Below, piece after piece: positions 1-8,712 of a stretch of 64,000 bases of DNA (position 1 is the stretch's first letter; each line of letters opens with the position of its first letter). The translations under genes and the position numbers were made by a program. A model generated the notes under the pieces. It was not told the DNA's origin. It saw only the letters and a list, made by a program, of their open reading frames with translations, and ran no database searches. This DNA is from Chryseobacterium sp. 52. GTDB taxonomy: Bacteria > Bacteroidota > Bacteroidia > Flavobacteriales > Weeksellaceae. The stretch lies in assembly GCF_002754245.1 (NCBI RefSeq), contig NZ_PEEX01000001.1:2336001-2400000 (forward strand), read 5' to 3'.

Positions 1-194
1 CATTTTGAAATTCTCTTTACACCCATCCAAAGCCCTTTAAAAATACCATGAACCTGAAGCGCTTCCACCATATAATGAGAACAGGTAGGTTCATAACGGC
101 AGTTTTTCGGCAGTAAAGGCGAAATAAACCACTGATAAAATTTGATCAAAATTACCAAAGGAAAACTAATAATTTTATTGAATGTAAGTTTCAA
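1..194 (-). CDS. yidD: Membrane protein insertion efficiency factor YidD (partial)
   Basis: YidD-family proteins are small membrane-associated proteins that assist YidC-dependent insertion of inner-membrane proteins. Reading the minus strand from a TTG at 194-192 gives about 64 residues before the window edge, with the family hallmarks in order: a hydrophobic N-terminal helix ending in [11 protein letters not shown], then [15 protein letters not shown], then [13 protein letters not shown]. Usual family length is about 70-85 residues, so only the last few residues are missing. No ATG lies in frame just upstream. A TATTTTTG -7 element ends 8 bases before the TTG and supports this start, which would make the mRNA nearly leaderless. 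The identity is secure; the start codon is inferred. Confidence 0.88.
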   Translation of the reverse strand, partial: MKLTFNKIISFPLVILIKFYQWFISPLLPKNCRYEPTCSHYMVEALQVHGIFKGLWMGVKRISK

Positions 195-201
195 AACAAT
201 G

Positions 202-209
202 CAAAAATA
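202..209 (-). promoter_or_regulatory. -7 element of yidD promoter
   Basis: On the minus strand the sequence reads TATTTTTG, matching the Bacteroidetes -7 consensus TAnnTTTG. No convincing TTG or TTTG -33 element is present at the usual distance. Its position only 8 bases before the proposed TTG start implies a very short or absent 5' leader. Confidence 0.4.
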
Positions 210-296
210 GGGTAAAAAATTTAAAATTAGTTTAATTTTGTTAGAACTTTCAGGGATCTAAACCCTGAATCTGTTTATCAAAAAAAATAAAATATC

Positions 297-1574
297 TTGA
301 GCCAAAATATTCCATTAGCCGAAAAATTAAGACCCAAAACCCTGGAAGAAGTTCTTGGGCAGGAACATCTTACCGGTGAAAAAGGTACGATCAGGAAGAT
401 GATCGAAAATAACGCGCTGAATTCACTCATTCTCTGGGGACCTCCCGGTACCGGAAAAACAACCCTGGCGGAAATTATTTCTGAAAAATCAGGCAGAAAA
501 TTCTACAAGCTTTCAGCTGTTTCTTCAGGAGTGAAAGATGTCCGTGACGTTATTGATGATGCTAAAAAGCAGAATTTATTCTCAGGGAAATCTCCTATTC
601 TCTTCATAGATGAGATTCACCGGTTTAATAAATCCCAGCAGGATTCATTGCTACATGCTGTGGAGAAAGGATGGATTGTTTTAATTGGTGCCACCACGGA
701 AAATCCAAGTTTTGAAGTCGTTTCTGCATTGTTATCCAGAAGTCAGGTATATATTTTAAAAGCATTGACTTATGAAAAACTTGAAGAACTGATTACGATT
801 GCTTCCGACAGGTATAATAAAGATGAAGGGACTGATTTTAAAATCACAGAAAATGAAGCTTTTATTCAGTATTCAGGGGGTGATGCAAGAAAACTGATCA
901 ATTCCGTTGAGCTTGTTCTTAACCAGTACATGAATTCGGATAAAAAAGAAATCAGCAACACAGATGTTCTGGACATCTTACAGGAAACCATGGCGCTGTA
1001 CGATAAGAATGGTGAACAACATTATGATATTATCTCCGCTTTTATAAAATCGATGCGCGGAGGTGATCCGAACGGAGCCGTTTACTGGCTGGCAAGAATG
1101 ATCGCAGGAGGGGAGGATATTAAATTTATCGCACGAAGGATGCTTATTCTTGCCGCTGAAGATATCGGATTGGCTAATCCTAATGCTTTGGTGATGGCGA
1201 ACAACTGTTTTCAGGCCGTTAATGTAATCGGTAATCCGGAATCAAGGATCATCTTAAGTGAGACTGCAGTCTATCTTGCTGTTTCTCCTAAAAGCAATTC
1301 AACTTATATGGCGATCAATGAAGCACTGGCTCTTGTAAAGCAAACCGGAAATCTGCCTGTGCCATTGCATCTGAGGAATGCTCCTACTAAACTAATGAAA
1401 GATCTGGATTACGGTAAAGAATATAAATATGCCCATTCCTACGAAGGTAATTTTGTAGATCAGGACTTTCTGCCTGAGGAAATTAAAAATGTAAAATTGT
1501 ATCAGCCTGGAAACAATGCTACAGAAAAGAAAATCTACGAGGAGCTTAAGAAAAAATGGAATAACAGATACTAA
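297..1574 (+). CDS. rarA: Replication-associated recombination protein A (AAA+ ATPase)
   Basis: RarA/MgsA is a clamp-loader-like AAA+ ATPase that acts at stalled replication forks. The 425-residue protein has the normal family length. Walker A GPPGTGKTT is at residues 48-56 and Walker B ILFIDEIHRF at 101-110; the sensor region ATTENPSFEV and a C-terminal tetramerisation half with IAAEDIGLANP-like sequence follow. The N-terminus PLAEKLRPKTLEEVLGQEHL is typical of the family, and the only start giving it is TTG at 297. A TAATTTTG sequence at 233-240 could be the -7 element, without a clear -33. A bidirectional hairpin terminator follows at 1581-1606. Confidence 0.95.
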   Translation: MSQNIPLAEKLRPKTLEEVLGQEHLTGEKGTIRKMIENNALNSLILWGPPGTGKTTLAEIISEKSGRKFYKLSAVSSGVKDVRDVIDDAKKQNLFSGKSPILFIDEIHRFNKSQQDSLLHAVEKGWIVLIGATTENPSFEVVSALLSRSQVYILKALTYEKLEELITIASDRYNKDEGTDFKITENEAFIQYSGGDARKLINSVELVLNQYMNSDKKEISNTDVLDILQETMALYDKNGEQHYDIISAFIKSMRGGDPNGAVYWLARMIAGGEDIKFIARRMLILAAEDIGLANPNALVMANNCFQAVNVIGNPESRIILSETAVYLAVSPKSNSTYMAINEALALVKQTGNLPVPLHLRNAPTKLMKDLDYGKEYKYAHSYEGNFVDQDFLPEEIKNVKLYQPGNNATEKKIYEELKKKWNNRY

Positions 1575-1580
1575 AAACAA

Positions 1581-1606
1581 AAGGATACCCGTGAGAGTAT
1601 CCTTTT
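1581..1606. terminator. Bidirectional intrinsic terminator
   Basis: AAGGATAC at 1581-1588 pairs perfectly with GTATCCTT at 1597-1604 across an 8-base loop. T-rich sequence follows on both strands, so it serves the convergent rarA and the secreted-protein gene on the minus strand. Confidence 0.8.
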
Positions 1607-1628
1607 ATATTGTAATTTGTATATTTTT

Positions 1629-2069
1629 CTATTTTACGCCGCTTGTAGTAAGGAATACGGTCTTTTTTCCATTATAATCCTTTACTTCTACCGGACCCAT
1701 TATATCTCCATAGATCTTCATATTGGTATCCGCGAACTCGTAACCTTCAATAACAACGGGAGTATTTTCAGGGAGTCCGTATTGTGAATTCAGTTGGGAA
1801 AGTGATACTCTGTCTAAACCTTCCTGTCCGTTTTTGATTTTTACTTCCGTAAGGCCTCTTTCGGCAAGGAAGCTGTATTTTTTTAAACCTTGAGGAAGTC
1901 CTGCAGGGCTCTTATATACACTTGAACTCTGAACGATGGCTTTTCTTGCATTGAACATGCCTACCGTCCCGACAATATCATTGGCAACTGCAAACTTTAT
2001 AGAAGGATTCTTCTGGGCAGACAATGCGACAGATGATAATATTAAAAAAGAATAGAGTATTTTTTTCAT
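1629..2069 (-). CDS. Secreted protein of unknown function
   Basis: The 146-residue product begins with a clear Sec signal peptide (charged MKK, hydrophobic core, cleavage probably after LSAQ near residue 19). I do not recognise the mature domain. It is rich in short beta-like segments, with a KYSFLAERGLTEVKI stretch in the middle and VEVKDYNGKKTVFL near the end, and has no cysteines in the mature part. It stands alone on the minus strand, convergent with rarA and sharing its terminator, and is separated from the DUF2339 gene by 121 AT-rich bases. Likely periplasmic, since it has neither a lipobox nor a type IX sorting domain. Confidence 0.7.
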   Translation of the reverse strand: MKKILYSFLILSSVALSAQKNPSIKFAVANDIVGTVGMFNARKAIVQSSSVYKSPAGLPQGLKKYSFLAERGLTEVKIKNGQEGLDRVSLSQLNSQYGLPENTPVVIEGYEFADTNMKIYGDIMGPVEVKDYNGKKTVFLTTSGVK

Positions 2070-2190
2070 AACCAGAATATGTAACTGTTAAAAACTGGAT
2101 AAATATAATTAATTTTTATAAAATGTGAATGAATTTTTGTGATATTTTAAATATTGTTTAGAAATAAAAGCTTTTATTGAAAATATAATT

Positions 2191-4398
2191 TTAATCTTCC
2201 GGGTTCTCCTCTTTTTTATCAACCATATTTTTTATGATGTTTTTTAACCTTTGGAAGGTGAAAGAGCTCAGTAATAAAATGACTCCCAGTATAATAAATG
2301 CTGTAATTCTTGAAATATTATCCATTTGCCAAACATCGTAGCTGTAAAGTTTCAGCACCATAATCCCAATGAGGGCGAAGCCAATCCTGCTGTACTCGGA
2401 AATATTCTTTTTTAAACTGATATAAATGAAAATGCTTGCCAGAACAGTCCATATAATAGGAAGGTAAAGAATATTAAAATGTTCTTTTGCTTTATAAATA
2501 TTTGAAATATCATCTACAGAACTTACCAGATAGGTATGATAAAATCCACAACTAACAGCAATGACTGTCGTTACGGAAACTGCCCAGTAAGACAACTTTG
2601 TTTTATAAAAATCCTGAATTGAAGCCGTATTCCATAATACATATACAAAAGGAATCCAATGAAGAAGATGGGTCATATAAAAACCGAACGTAAGCTTTTT
2701 CTGTAAAACGGCTGTAACAACTGCTGACGCAGCAAATGAAGCATTGAAAATAATCAGGATAAGCAACAGGTAAATTAATCCGGTCTGAATCATTTGATCA
2801 ATAGCCAGTTTTTTCCTGAGCAGAAGTAAGGCAAAAACATAATAAATACTGAACAGCAGACCTATACTGGTGATGGCCGGCCATGGCATATCCGAAATAT
2901 GGTAAGTGATTTCCAGCAGCAAAGCCAGATATATAATGCTATAGCTTACCACTGCAAAAATGTTTTCCAGAAAAGCGTCTGATTGTTTCTTACCGCCGTT
3001 CATCTTTTTAAACAAAAAAAGATTGAAGATCATCGTAACAACGGTCACAAGGCTTGTGAGAAATACAGGATTAAATACAACCCTCATTTTATCTTCACTT
3101 ACATATTCTGACCAGGTAATGATCTGAGCAATAATGACCAGCGGAAACAGAACATAAAAACATGTTTTGAAGATGTTGTGGCCGCTTTTTTTCCAGATAT
3201 AAAGAAGAAGTGATGCTTCTATAGCCCAGACACTTGTAATAAGATGAGTTTTGAACTGAATAGCTGCTGCTGCTGTAACAAGACTTATTGTAAGGGCTGC
3301 AAAAATAGAATAGCTGAAACCAAAGCTTTTCCTTCCATATTCTCTTAAAAGCAATAAAGCGTTAACAGCGGCAAAAAGGATAGGGAAAATAATAACCGGT
3401 TCATAGTTTAACGTATTAAATATATAGATCAGACCAATAATGCTGGAGAAGTTAATTAAAACAAGCATTAAAGTATCCCATTGTGAAAGCGCATTTTTTT
3501 TGATATAATCCTGAAGGGCAAAAATGTAGAAAATAATATAATTGATTACATAAAAAATAATACTGAGCAGTTCAGGTTGTTCAGATGTCCAGGAGAAAAG
3601 ATAGAGACTGGTGAAAACATAAGCTGTCCACCCCACGCTTTTCCAGTGTTTAAGAAATGCTGCGGCAAGCATGCCGATATTCAGAAGAGTAAGATAAGTG
3701 AAAAGGAAAAGATAATTACTCTGTCCGCTACTGATCATCAATGGTGCTGAAAATCCACCTAGCATTGCAAAAATAATCAACACCTCACTTTTGTAATAAT
3801 AGGCAAGAGCGATGGAGATGATAGTGATTAAAGTGGTAATAATAAAAGCTGTATTCTGCGTAAACAGATGATATTCCCGGAAGGCGATGGTCGTTGTAAA
3901 ATACAGAACAGCAATTCCGCCTCCGGTAATAATAGATGCAAAAACAGCGTAGTTTTTTCTGAGAAAATGTCCCGCAAGCATAATTCCGGCTCCTATAATC
4001 ATGCCTGTTCCTGCTCTTGCGGTTTCTCCGATCCAGTTTTTATCTATAGCATATTTTACAAAATACCCAATTCCAAGAACAAGTGTGAAAATACCGATGA
4101 TTGTCAGAATATTTTGTTTTAAAAAATCGAAAACAGGTTCAAGCCAGTCTTTTTTTTGTTCTGCAGGGTGCTCTTCGGTATGGATTTCCTCACGGGATGT
4201 GATTTCCTGTACATGAGAGGAAACTGTTACTGCTTCTTCCGGTCCTTCTTGCTGAATAACAATATTTGTTTTAGGCTGATTAATTTTAAGGCTAAGTTCG
4301 GAGATCTCTTTCTCTAGCCTTCTGATCTTATTATTAAGATTATTGAAGATAAAAAAGAGGACAGCTATAATGAATAGGACCAGGAGAGTTTCACTCAT
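2191..4398 (-). CDS. DUF2339 polytopic membrane protein
   Basis: This 735-residue protein is almost entirely transmembrane helices. One N-terminal helix (residues 3-20) is followed by a short coiled coil with the pattern NKIRRLEKEISELSLKI, an acidic linker to about residue 85, and then some 20 hydrophobic segments. The first block after the linker, GIGYFVKYAIDKNWIGETA followed by AGAGIMLAGHFLRK, is the signature region of DUF2339 proteins. The function of the family is not established; a cell-envelope role is usually guessed. It has its own intergenic region and no obvious operon partner. Confidence 0.85.
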   Translation of the reverse strand: MSETLLVLFIIAVLFFIFNNLNNKIRRLEKEISELSLKINQPKTNIVIQQEGPEEAVTVSSHVQEITSREEIHTEEHPAEQKKDWLEPVFDFLKQNILTIIGIFTLVLGIGYFVKYAIDKNWIGETARAGTGMIIGAGIMLAGHFLRKNYAVFASIITGGGIAVLYFTTTIAFREYHLFTQNTAFIITTLITIISIALAYYYKSEVLIIFAMLGGFSAPLMISSGQSNYLFLFTYLTLLNIGMLAAAFLKHWKSVGWTAYVFTSLYLFSWTSEQPELLSIIFYVINYIIFYIFALQDYIKKNALSQWDTLMLVLINFSSIIGLIYIFNTLNYEPVIIFPILFAAVNALLLLREYGRKSFGFSYSIFAALTISLVTAAAAIQFKTHLITSVWAIEASLLLYIWKKSGHNIFKTCFYVLFPLVIIAQIITWSEYVSEDKMRVVFNPVFLTSLVTVVTMIFNLFLFKKMNGGKKQSDAFLENIFAVVSYSIIYLALLLEITYHISDMPWPAITSIGLLFSIYYVFALLLLRKKLAIDQMIQTGLIYLLLILIIFNASFAASAVVTAVLQKKLTFGFYMTHLLHWIPFVYVLWNTASIQDFYKTKLSYWAVSVTTVIAVSCGFYHTYLVSSVDDISNIYKAKEHFNILYLPIIWTVLASIFIYISLKKNISEYSRIGFALIGIMVLKLYSYDVWQMDNISRITAFIILGVILLLSSFTFQRLKNIIKNMVDKKEENPED

Positions 4399-4444
4399 TC
4401 TTTAGTTTTTTATCAAATATAAAATAAATGTTTGTAACCCTATA

Positions 4445-4480
4445 AAAAATTAATCCATCACAGGGTATGTGATGGATTAA
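4445..4480 (-). terminator. Intrinsic terminator
   Basis: A perfect 12-bp stem (4450-4461 with 4469-4480, 7-base loop) is followed on the minus strand by a run of T. It ends the secreted-protein gene at 4507-5229. Confidence 0.85.
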
Positions 4481-4506
4481 CCGTGCAGAGTGATTAAATC
4501 TATTTG

Positions 4507-5229
4507 TTAATTTGAAACTTTATAAATGTAGAAAGATCCTATACTTGCTCCCAGTAATCCTACATCAAGCACAGAAGATCCTGTAAGTCCAAACGAGATT
4601 TTATCTCCGGTCTGAAATGGATACAGTGAACTAATCGAGCTTTCAGAAATAGTTAAACTTAGTACAAGTGGAATCGTAAGACCGCTGAATACACGGCCGT
4701 CAATAATAGTACCGACTCCGGCTCTGTTTCTTAAAATACCAATCCCCGGGGTGTTGGTAAGTATAGCTGCCTGAAGTCCTGAACCGTAACGGAAAGTAAA
4801 TCCTACAGCATATACACCGTTAGATGGTATTGTATACGTGTTGTCCGTATCAGAAAATAACGCTGCATCTCCAACAGATCTCTCTGCTGCTAAAAAGTTG
4901 ACAGCTTTGAATCCTGCTGGAAAAAGACCTAAACTCAACAGGGTGATTCCTGTGCTTTTCTTCGCTGAATACACAGTGGTATTCGTTCCGGAAGCAGCTG
5001 TCGCAGCATCAATGATAACCTGCGGGTCTATTTTGGCAACTTGAAAAGTTCCCTGGTTGACTGCCATGACTTCATACCCCGGCAAAGCGGTTACCATAGG
5101 CGTGTCACGGACCTTCAGAGTTCCGTTGATGTCTAATGTTGCGGCAGGGGTGGATGTGTTGATCCCAACTTGTGAAAATACGGGAATGACAGATAGAGCT
5201 AATAATAAGCTGTAGATTTTGGTTTTCAT
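4507..5229 (-). CDS. Secreted protein with flavobacterial 'VGINTSTPAATLDINGTL' N-terminus
   Basis: The 240-residue product has a signal peptide (residues 1-19, ending VFSQ) followed at once by VGINTSTPAATLDING, a motif shared by many Bacteroidetes surface or tail-fibre-like proteins. The C-terminal part from about residue 90 is glycine- and serine-rich beta sequence with alternating hydrophobic residues, compatible with a C1q/TNF-like jelly roll, although I cannot identify it firmly. There is no type IX sorting domain. About 100 bases upstream lies a pair of palindromes, one sharing its core with the palindrome upstream of susC. A strong terminator follows the gene. Confidence 0.7.
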   Translation of the reverse strand: MKTKIYSLLLALSVIPVFSQVGINTSTPAATLDINGTLKVRDTPMVTALPGYEVMAVNQGTFQVAKIDPQVIIDAATAASGTNTTVYSAKKSTGITLLSLGLFPAGFKAVNFLAAERSVGDAALFSDTDNTYTIPSNGVYAVGFTFRYGSGLQAAILTNTPGIGILRNRAGVGTIIDGRVFSGLTIPLVLSLTISESSISSLYPFQTGDKISFGLTGSSVLDVGLLGASIGSFYIYKVSN

Positions 5230-5550
5230 AAGTAAGTTTTTTAATTAGTTTTCACAATTTATAATGCAAAAATCATGCCTAATTTTGTGATTTTTTTAAC
5301 GGTATGTTAATAATTATGTGAATAATTTAAACATATGTTTATTAATTTCGAATTAATATTCCGTAATGTATTTATGTTTCATTATATTAAAATTGGATTT
5401 CAGGGTAAAAATAATTAATTTATTTTAATATATCACTATTTAATGATTTAAATTATTTGTTATTATGCCTTAAATTGTCATAAAATGTGACAGTTTAAGT
5501 TGCAATTATGTCAGTGTTTCGGTGAATAAAAGTATGACAGGATGGTATTT
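5230..5550. other. AT-rich intergenic region with two adjacent palindromes
   Basis: The gap between the secreted-protein gene and the prephenate dehydratase gene, both on the minus strand, is about 380 bases and strongly AT-rich. It holds TAAACATATGTTTA (5328-5341) and directly after it an 8-bp inverted repeat around TCG (5340-5358). I see no gene in it. The right end carries the terminator of the prephenate dehydratase gene. Confidence 0.6.
5327..5358. promoter_or_regulatory. Tandem palindromes, candidate operator
   Basis: TAAACATATGTTTA (5328-5341) is a perfect 14-bp palindrome, and the 15-mer starting at 5327 also occurs at 27017-27031 inside the 28-bp palindrome ahead of susC. TATTAATT and AATTAATA (5340-5347 and 5351-5358) form a second inverted repeat. 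Both lie about 100-130 bases upstream of the secreted-protein start at 5229. Confidence 0.45.
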
Positions 5551-5583
5551 CACAAAAAAAACACTGCTGTAAAAGCAGTGTTT
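5551..5583 (-). terminator. Intrinsic terminator of prephenate dehydratase gene
   Basis: A perfect 10-bp stem (5559-5568 with 5574-5583, 5-base loop) is followed on the minus strand by T-rich sequence. Confidence 0.85.
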
Positions 5584-5608
5584 TTTTGATTTGAATGAAT
5601 ATGTGTTT

Positions 5609-6457
5609 TTAACTTTCCAGAAGAAACTCTTTATAGTTTCCAAGGAAGTCAACTTCTGCATTGATTGATTGAAGCTCCAAAAGTGCATTTCCATGCAGGA
5701 TATCATTCCACTTTCCCACTACATTGATGAAGAAGAAGTAGTTGCCAAGCCCTGTTTTCAATGTTCTGGATTCAATTTTGCTGAGGTTCATCTTTCGCCA
5801 GGCAAAAACCGATAGAACCTGATGAAGTCCTCCGGGATGATCTTCCGGAAGATTAATCAGCATGCCGGATTTTTCACCCAAAATCTCAAGACGGTCATTA
5901 TGGTATTCCGTATGTTCTTTAGAAATAATAATAAAGCGGGTGTGATTCTGTTCAAAATCCTGAATATTTCGGTTGACAATTTTCAATCCGTATAAATTAG
6001 CAGCAAACTGATTGGCAACGGCCGCAATTTTCTGATCCTTATTTTCAGAAACATATTTTGCCGCTGCAGCAGTGGATGAAAAATCCTGTCTTCCCATTTC
6101 TTTATAATGGGTATCCAGAAAATGGAAGCTTTGTGCTAAAGCTTGCGGATGTGAATATATTTTTTCTATATCCTCCATTCTGTTCTCCGGATGAATCATC
6201 AGGTGATGGGCAATAGGCATTACACCTTCTGCTTCTATTTTGATAGAGGGCGTTTTATATAAATAATCCAACGTCATAGAAACCGTTCCTTCAATAGAGT
6301 TTTCCAGAGGAACAACCGCCTTGTCAGCTTCTCCTTTCTCTACAGCATTAAAACAGTCTAAAATACTGGCCTGCGGAAGAAGTTCCTTACCCGGAAAAAG
6401 CTGTGTGGCTGCAAGCTGTGTGAAACTTGCGTGAGGTCCCAAAAATGCAATCTTCAT
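5609..6457 (-). CDS. pheA: Prephenate dehydratase
   Basis: Converts prephenate to phenylpyruvate in phenylalanine synthesis, in the cytoplasm. The 282-residue protein starts MKIAFLGPHASFTQLAA, the normal N-terminus of the catalytic domain. The VVPLENSIEGTV segment and the catalytic NHTRFIII (TRF) motif follow, then a C-terminal ACT domain with GGLHQVLSVFAW and KIESRTL, the latter the phenylalanine-sensing ESR(P) motif with T in place of P. An in-frame ATG 51 bases further upstream is rejected because a promoter overlaps it and the extra residues do not fit the family. There is no fused chorismate mutase domain. Feedback control by phenylalanine through ACT is expected from the family. Confidence 0.93.
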   Translation of the reverse strand: MKIAFLGPHASFTQLAATQLFPGKELLPQASILDCFNAVEKGEADKAVVPLENSIEGTVSMTLDYLYKTPSIKIEAEGVMPIAHHLMIHPENRMEDIEKIYSHPQALAQSFHFLDTHYKEMGRQDFSSTAAAAKYVSENKDQKIAAVANQFAANLYGLKIVNRNIQDFEQNHTRFIIISKEHTEYHNDRLEILGEKSGMLINLPEDHPGGLHQVLSVFAWRKMNLSKIESRTLKTGLGNYFFFINVVGKWNDILHGNALLELQSINAEVDFLGNYKEFLLES

Positions 6458-6504
6458 GTGTATTGTATATAAGTGTAGATTTTGATTAAAATTTGATTTG
6501 AAGT

Positions 6505-6533
6505 GCAAAGATGCAAATTAGTTTAAAAACAAA
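6505..6533 (-). promoter_or_regulatory. Promoter of prephenate dehydratase gene
   Basis: On the minus strand TTTG (6533-6530) and CATCTTTG (6512-6505) are 17 bases apart, close to the Bacteroidetes consensus. The expected transcript start near 6497 lies downstream of the alternative ATG at 6508 and so supports 6457 as the real start. Confidence 0.5.
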
Positions 6534-6566
6534 CATCTTTTCCCGATTATAATGCGCATTCACCCG

Positions 6567-6983
6567 CTATTGGTCATCTTTCCAGTTCTTCTCAATAAGT
6601 TTCATCAGAAAATCAGGACACTTGATCACTTTATTGGTTTTTGCATCCAAAAAGAAGAGAGTAGTGGATGCTTCTGTAATTTTAACCTGTTCTTCGTTGA
6701 AAATTTCATACTCAAATTCTATTCTTACCCCCGGAATTTTTTTTACATACGTGTGGATTTCTAATTTCTGATCATAGAGAGCCGGACGGATATATTTAAT
6801 TTTATACTCTGAAACAGGAAGCCAAATTCCTTGGTTTTCAATTTCATCGTACGACATTCCTATATTTCTGAAGAGTTCCACCCTGCCAATTTCCAGGTAC
6901 TCTGCATAGTTCCCATAGTACACATATTTCATAGGGTCTGTTTCTCCGTAACGTACTCGTATTGAGTGGGTTGTATGTATCAT
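6567..6983 (-). CDS. Acyl-CoA thioesterase, 4HBT (YbgC/FadM) hotdog family
   Basis: Single-hotdog-domain thioesterases of this type hydrolyse acyl-CoA thioesters. The 138-residue product shows the family signature RVRYGETDPMKYVYYGNY, with the catalytic Asp in ETDxM, then EYLEIGRVELFR. Both positions and the length match the family. I place the start at 6983 (MIHTTHSIRVRY) instead of the ATG seven codons upstream, since 4HBT proteins begin just before the first beta strand and a -7 element lies at 7006-7013. Substrate preference cannot be read from the sequence. Confidence 0.88.
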   Translation of the reverse strand: MIHTTHSIRVRYGETDPMKYVYYGNYAEYLEIGRVELFRNIGMSYDEIENQGIWLPVSEYKIKYIRPALYDQKLEIHTYVKKIPGVRIEFEYEIFNEEQVKITEASTTLFFLDAKTNKVIKCPDFLMKLIEKNWKDDQ

Positions 6984-7005
6984 TTTTAGTCTATATTTAT
7001 GCATA

Positions 7006-7037
7006 CAAATATATTTTTAAATAATCAATACCTGCAA
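7006..7037 (-). promoter_or_regulatory. Promoter of thioesterase gene
   Basis: Minus-strand TATATTTG (7013-7006) is an exact TAnnTTTG -7 element. TTG at 7037-7035 is 21 bases upstream as a -33 element. The -7 element overlaps the alternative upstream ATG, supporting the start at 6983. Confidence 0.55.
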
Positions 7038-7119
7038 TATTTTTTTTTGAAAAGAAAATATTGGACCTTTGTCTTCCTTCTACAAAAAGTACTAACAAAG
7101 AATTAATCGGGGCATAAAT

Positions 7120-8574
7120 ATGGATGAAAATTTAATGATGATATGGCAGAAGTGCCTTCAGTTCATGCGTGATAATTTGAACGCAGCTGAAGATAATTCT
7201 GATCTTAAGAAGCTTGAAAAATCCTTCGACATGCTATTCGATAAGGTACAGCCACTTTCGTTGGTTGCCAATAACCTTACACTTATAGTGCCGAGCGATT
7301 TTTACAAGGAATATATTGAGGATAATTACCTATCCCTGCTTTCTGCTGCCCTGAAGAAAAATCTTGGAAAAGGAGTTAAATTGTGGTACTCTGTCATGGA
7401 AAACAGGCCTACCGGAGAGGAAAAGCCAGTGACTATGAATATGAAGGGGAAAAGCGTTCCTACACCAAAAATGCAGGAAACAATGCCGCAAGGATTCTCT
7501 GCTAATATTGTTAATCCATTTGTAGTTCCGGGAATAAGAAAAGTAAATATAGATTCTAACCTGAAGTCTGACTATTCTTTCGATAATTATATAGAAGGAG
7601 AAAGTAATAAATTTGCTGCTACAGTAGCAAGATCAATTGCTAAAAGACCAGGAGCAACAGCTTTCAATCCATTATTTCTTCACGGAGGATATGGAGTAGG
7701 AAAGACACACTTAGGACAGGCTGTAGGTCTTGAGGTAAAAAGTCAGTTTCCGGATAAAGTAGTCCTTTATCTGTCTTCTGAGAAATTTATCCAGCAGTTC
7801 ATTTCTGCTGCGAAAGCTCACAAACAGACAGAGTTTGCAAACTTCTACCAGATGGTTGATGTTTTGATTATTGATGATATTCAGTTCTTATCAGGTAAAT
7901 CTGCTACACAGGACAGTTTCTTCCACATCTTTGATCATTTGCACCAGAACGGAAAACAGATCATCCTTACTTCGGATAAGGCACCTGCAGATATTATGGA
8001 TATTCAGGAAAGAATTGTTTCCCGTTTCAAATGGGGACTTTCTGCTGAGATCAAATCTCCGGATCTTTCTACAAGAAGACAGATTATCGTAGATAAATTA
8101 AGCAGAGACGGAATCGTTCTTCCTGGAGATATGTTGGATTTCCTTGCTGCAGAAGCAAAAACCAATGTAAGAGAGCTTATCGGAGTGATCAACTCTGTGA
8201 TCGCTTATTCTACGGTATATAAAACAGACTTAAGTCTTGAATTACTAAAAGATACCATCAATAAGATTGCCGCTAACCAGAAGAAAGTTATCAATATCCC
8301 TTATATTCAGGAAGTGGTATGCGACTATTTTGGAATCAAAAAAGAACAGTTGCTTTCTAAAACAAGAAAAAGAGAAATTGCACTTCCAAGACAGCTGGCA
8401 ATGTATTTCTCAAAAGAATTAACGAACGCTACCTTTACAAAAATCGGTGAAGAAATGGGTGGAAAAGACCATTCAACGGTAATGTACGCTTGTGATACCA
8501 TCAAAGATGTGTCGAAAATTGATAAAGAGGTTAAGAAATACGTTAAAGATCTTGCTGAAAGAATCAAAAAATAG
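7120..8574 (+). CDS. dnaA: Chromosomal replication initiator DnaA
   Basis: Binds DnaA boxes and opens the origin. The 484-residue protein has all four domains. Domain I is at about 1-90, a short linker to 140, and an AAA+ domain III with Walker A GGYGVGKTH (189-197) and Walker B IDDIQF (251-256). Domain IV carries the DnaA signature GGKDHSTVMYACDTI near the C-terminus. No cluster of DnaA boxes (TTATCCACA-like) is visible on either side, so the origin is probably not adjacent; in many Bacteroidetes dnaA is not next to oriC. It diverges from the thioesterase gene and has a hairpin terminator downstream. Confidence 0.97.
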   Translation: MDENLMMIWQKCLQFMRDNLNAAEDNSDLKKLEKSFDMLFDKVQPLSLVANNLTLIVPSDFYKEYIEDNYLSLLSAALKKNLGKGVKLWYSVMENRPTGEEKPVTMNMKGKSVPTPKMQETMPQGFSANIVNPFVVPGIRKVNIDSNLKSDYSFDNYIEGESNKFAATVARSIAKRPGATAFNPLFLHGGYGVGKTHLGQAVGLEVKSQFPDKVVLYLSSEKFIQQFISAAKAHKQTEFANFYQMVDVLIIDDIQFLSGKSATQDSFFHIFDHLHQNGKQIILTSDKAPADIMDIQERIVSRFKWGLSAEIKSPDLSTRRQIIVDKLSRDGIVLPGDMLDFLAAEAKTNVRELIGVINSVIAYSTVYKTDLSLELLKDTINKIAANQKKVINIPYIQEVVCDYFGIKKEQLLSKTRKREIALPRQLAMYFSKELTNATFTKIGEEMGGKDHSTVMYACDTIKDVSKIDKEVKKYVKDLAERIKK

Positions 8575-8599
8575 AAAATAATTTAATCTTAATAAATTG

Positions 8600-8632
8600 A
8601 AATGGAGAATAGTTTTATTCTTCATTTTTTAT
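8600..8632 (+). terminator. Intrinsic terminator of dnaA
   Basis: A 12-bp stem with one G-T pair (8600-8611 with 8616-8627, 4-base loop) runs into TTTT-rich sequence. Confidence 0.7.
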
Positions 8633-8712
8633 TTAGTTTTGTTGATGAAAGGAATGAGTAGAGAATCTTCTGCTCTTTAAATCATTTGCCTTTTCAATTA
8701 TAATAAACGGAT

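Noticed and set aside
3868..4216. Frames on the plus strand opposite the DUF2339 gene
   Set aside because: They are antisense to a well-supported gene and composed of Cys/Ser-rich antisense sequence.
6458..6508. Upstream ATG of prephenate dehydratase at 6508
   Set aside because: It lies over the promoter and the additional residues do not match the family's start.
7005..7119. Possible origin of replication beside dnaA
   Set aside because: No cluster of DnaA boxes or AT-rich unwinding repeats is visible in the divergent region or after dnaA.
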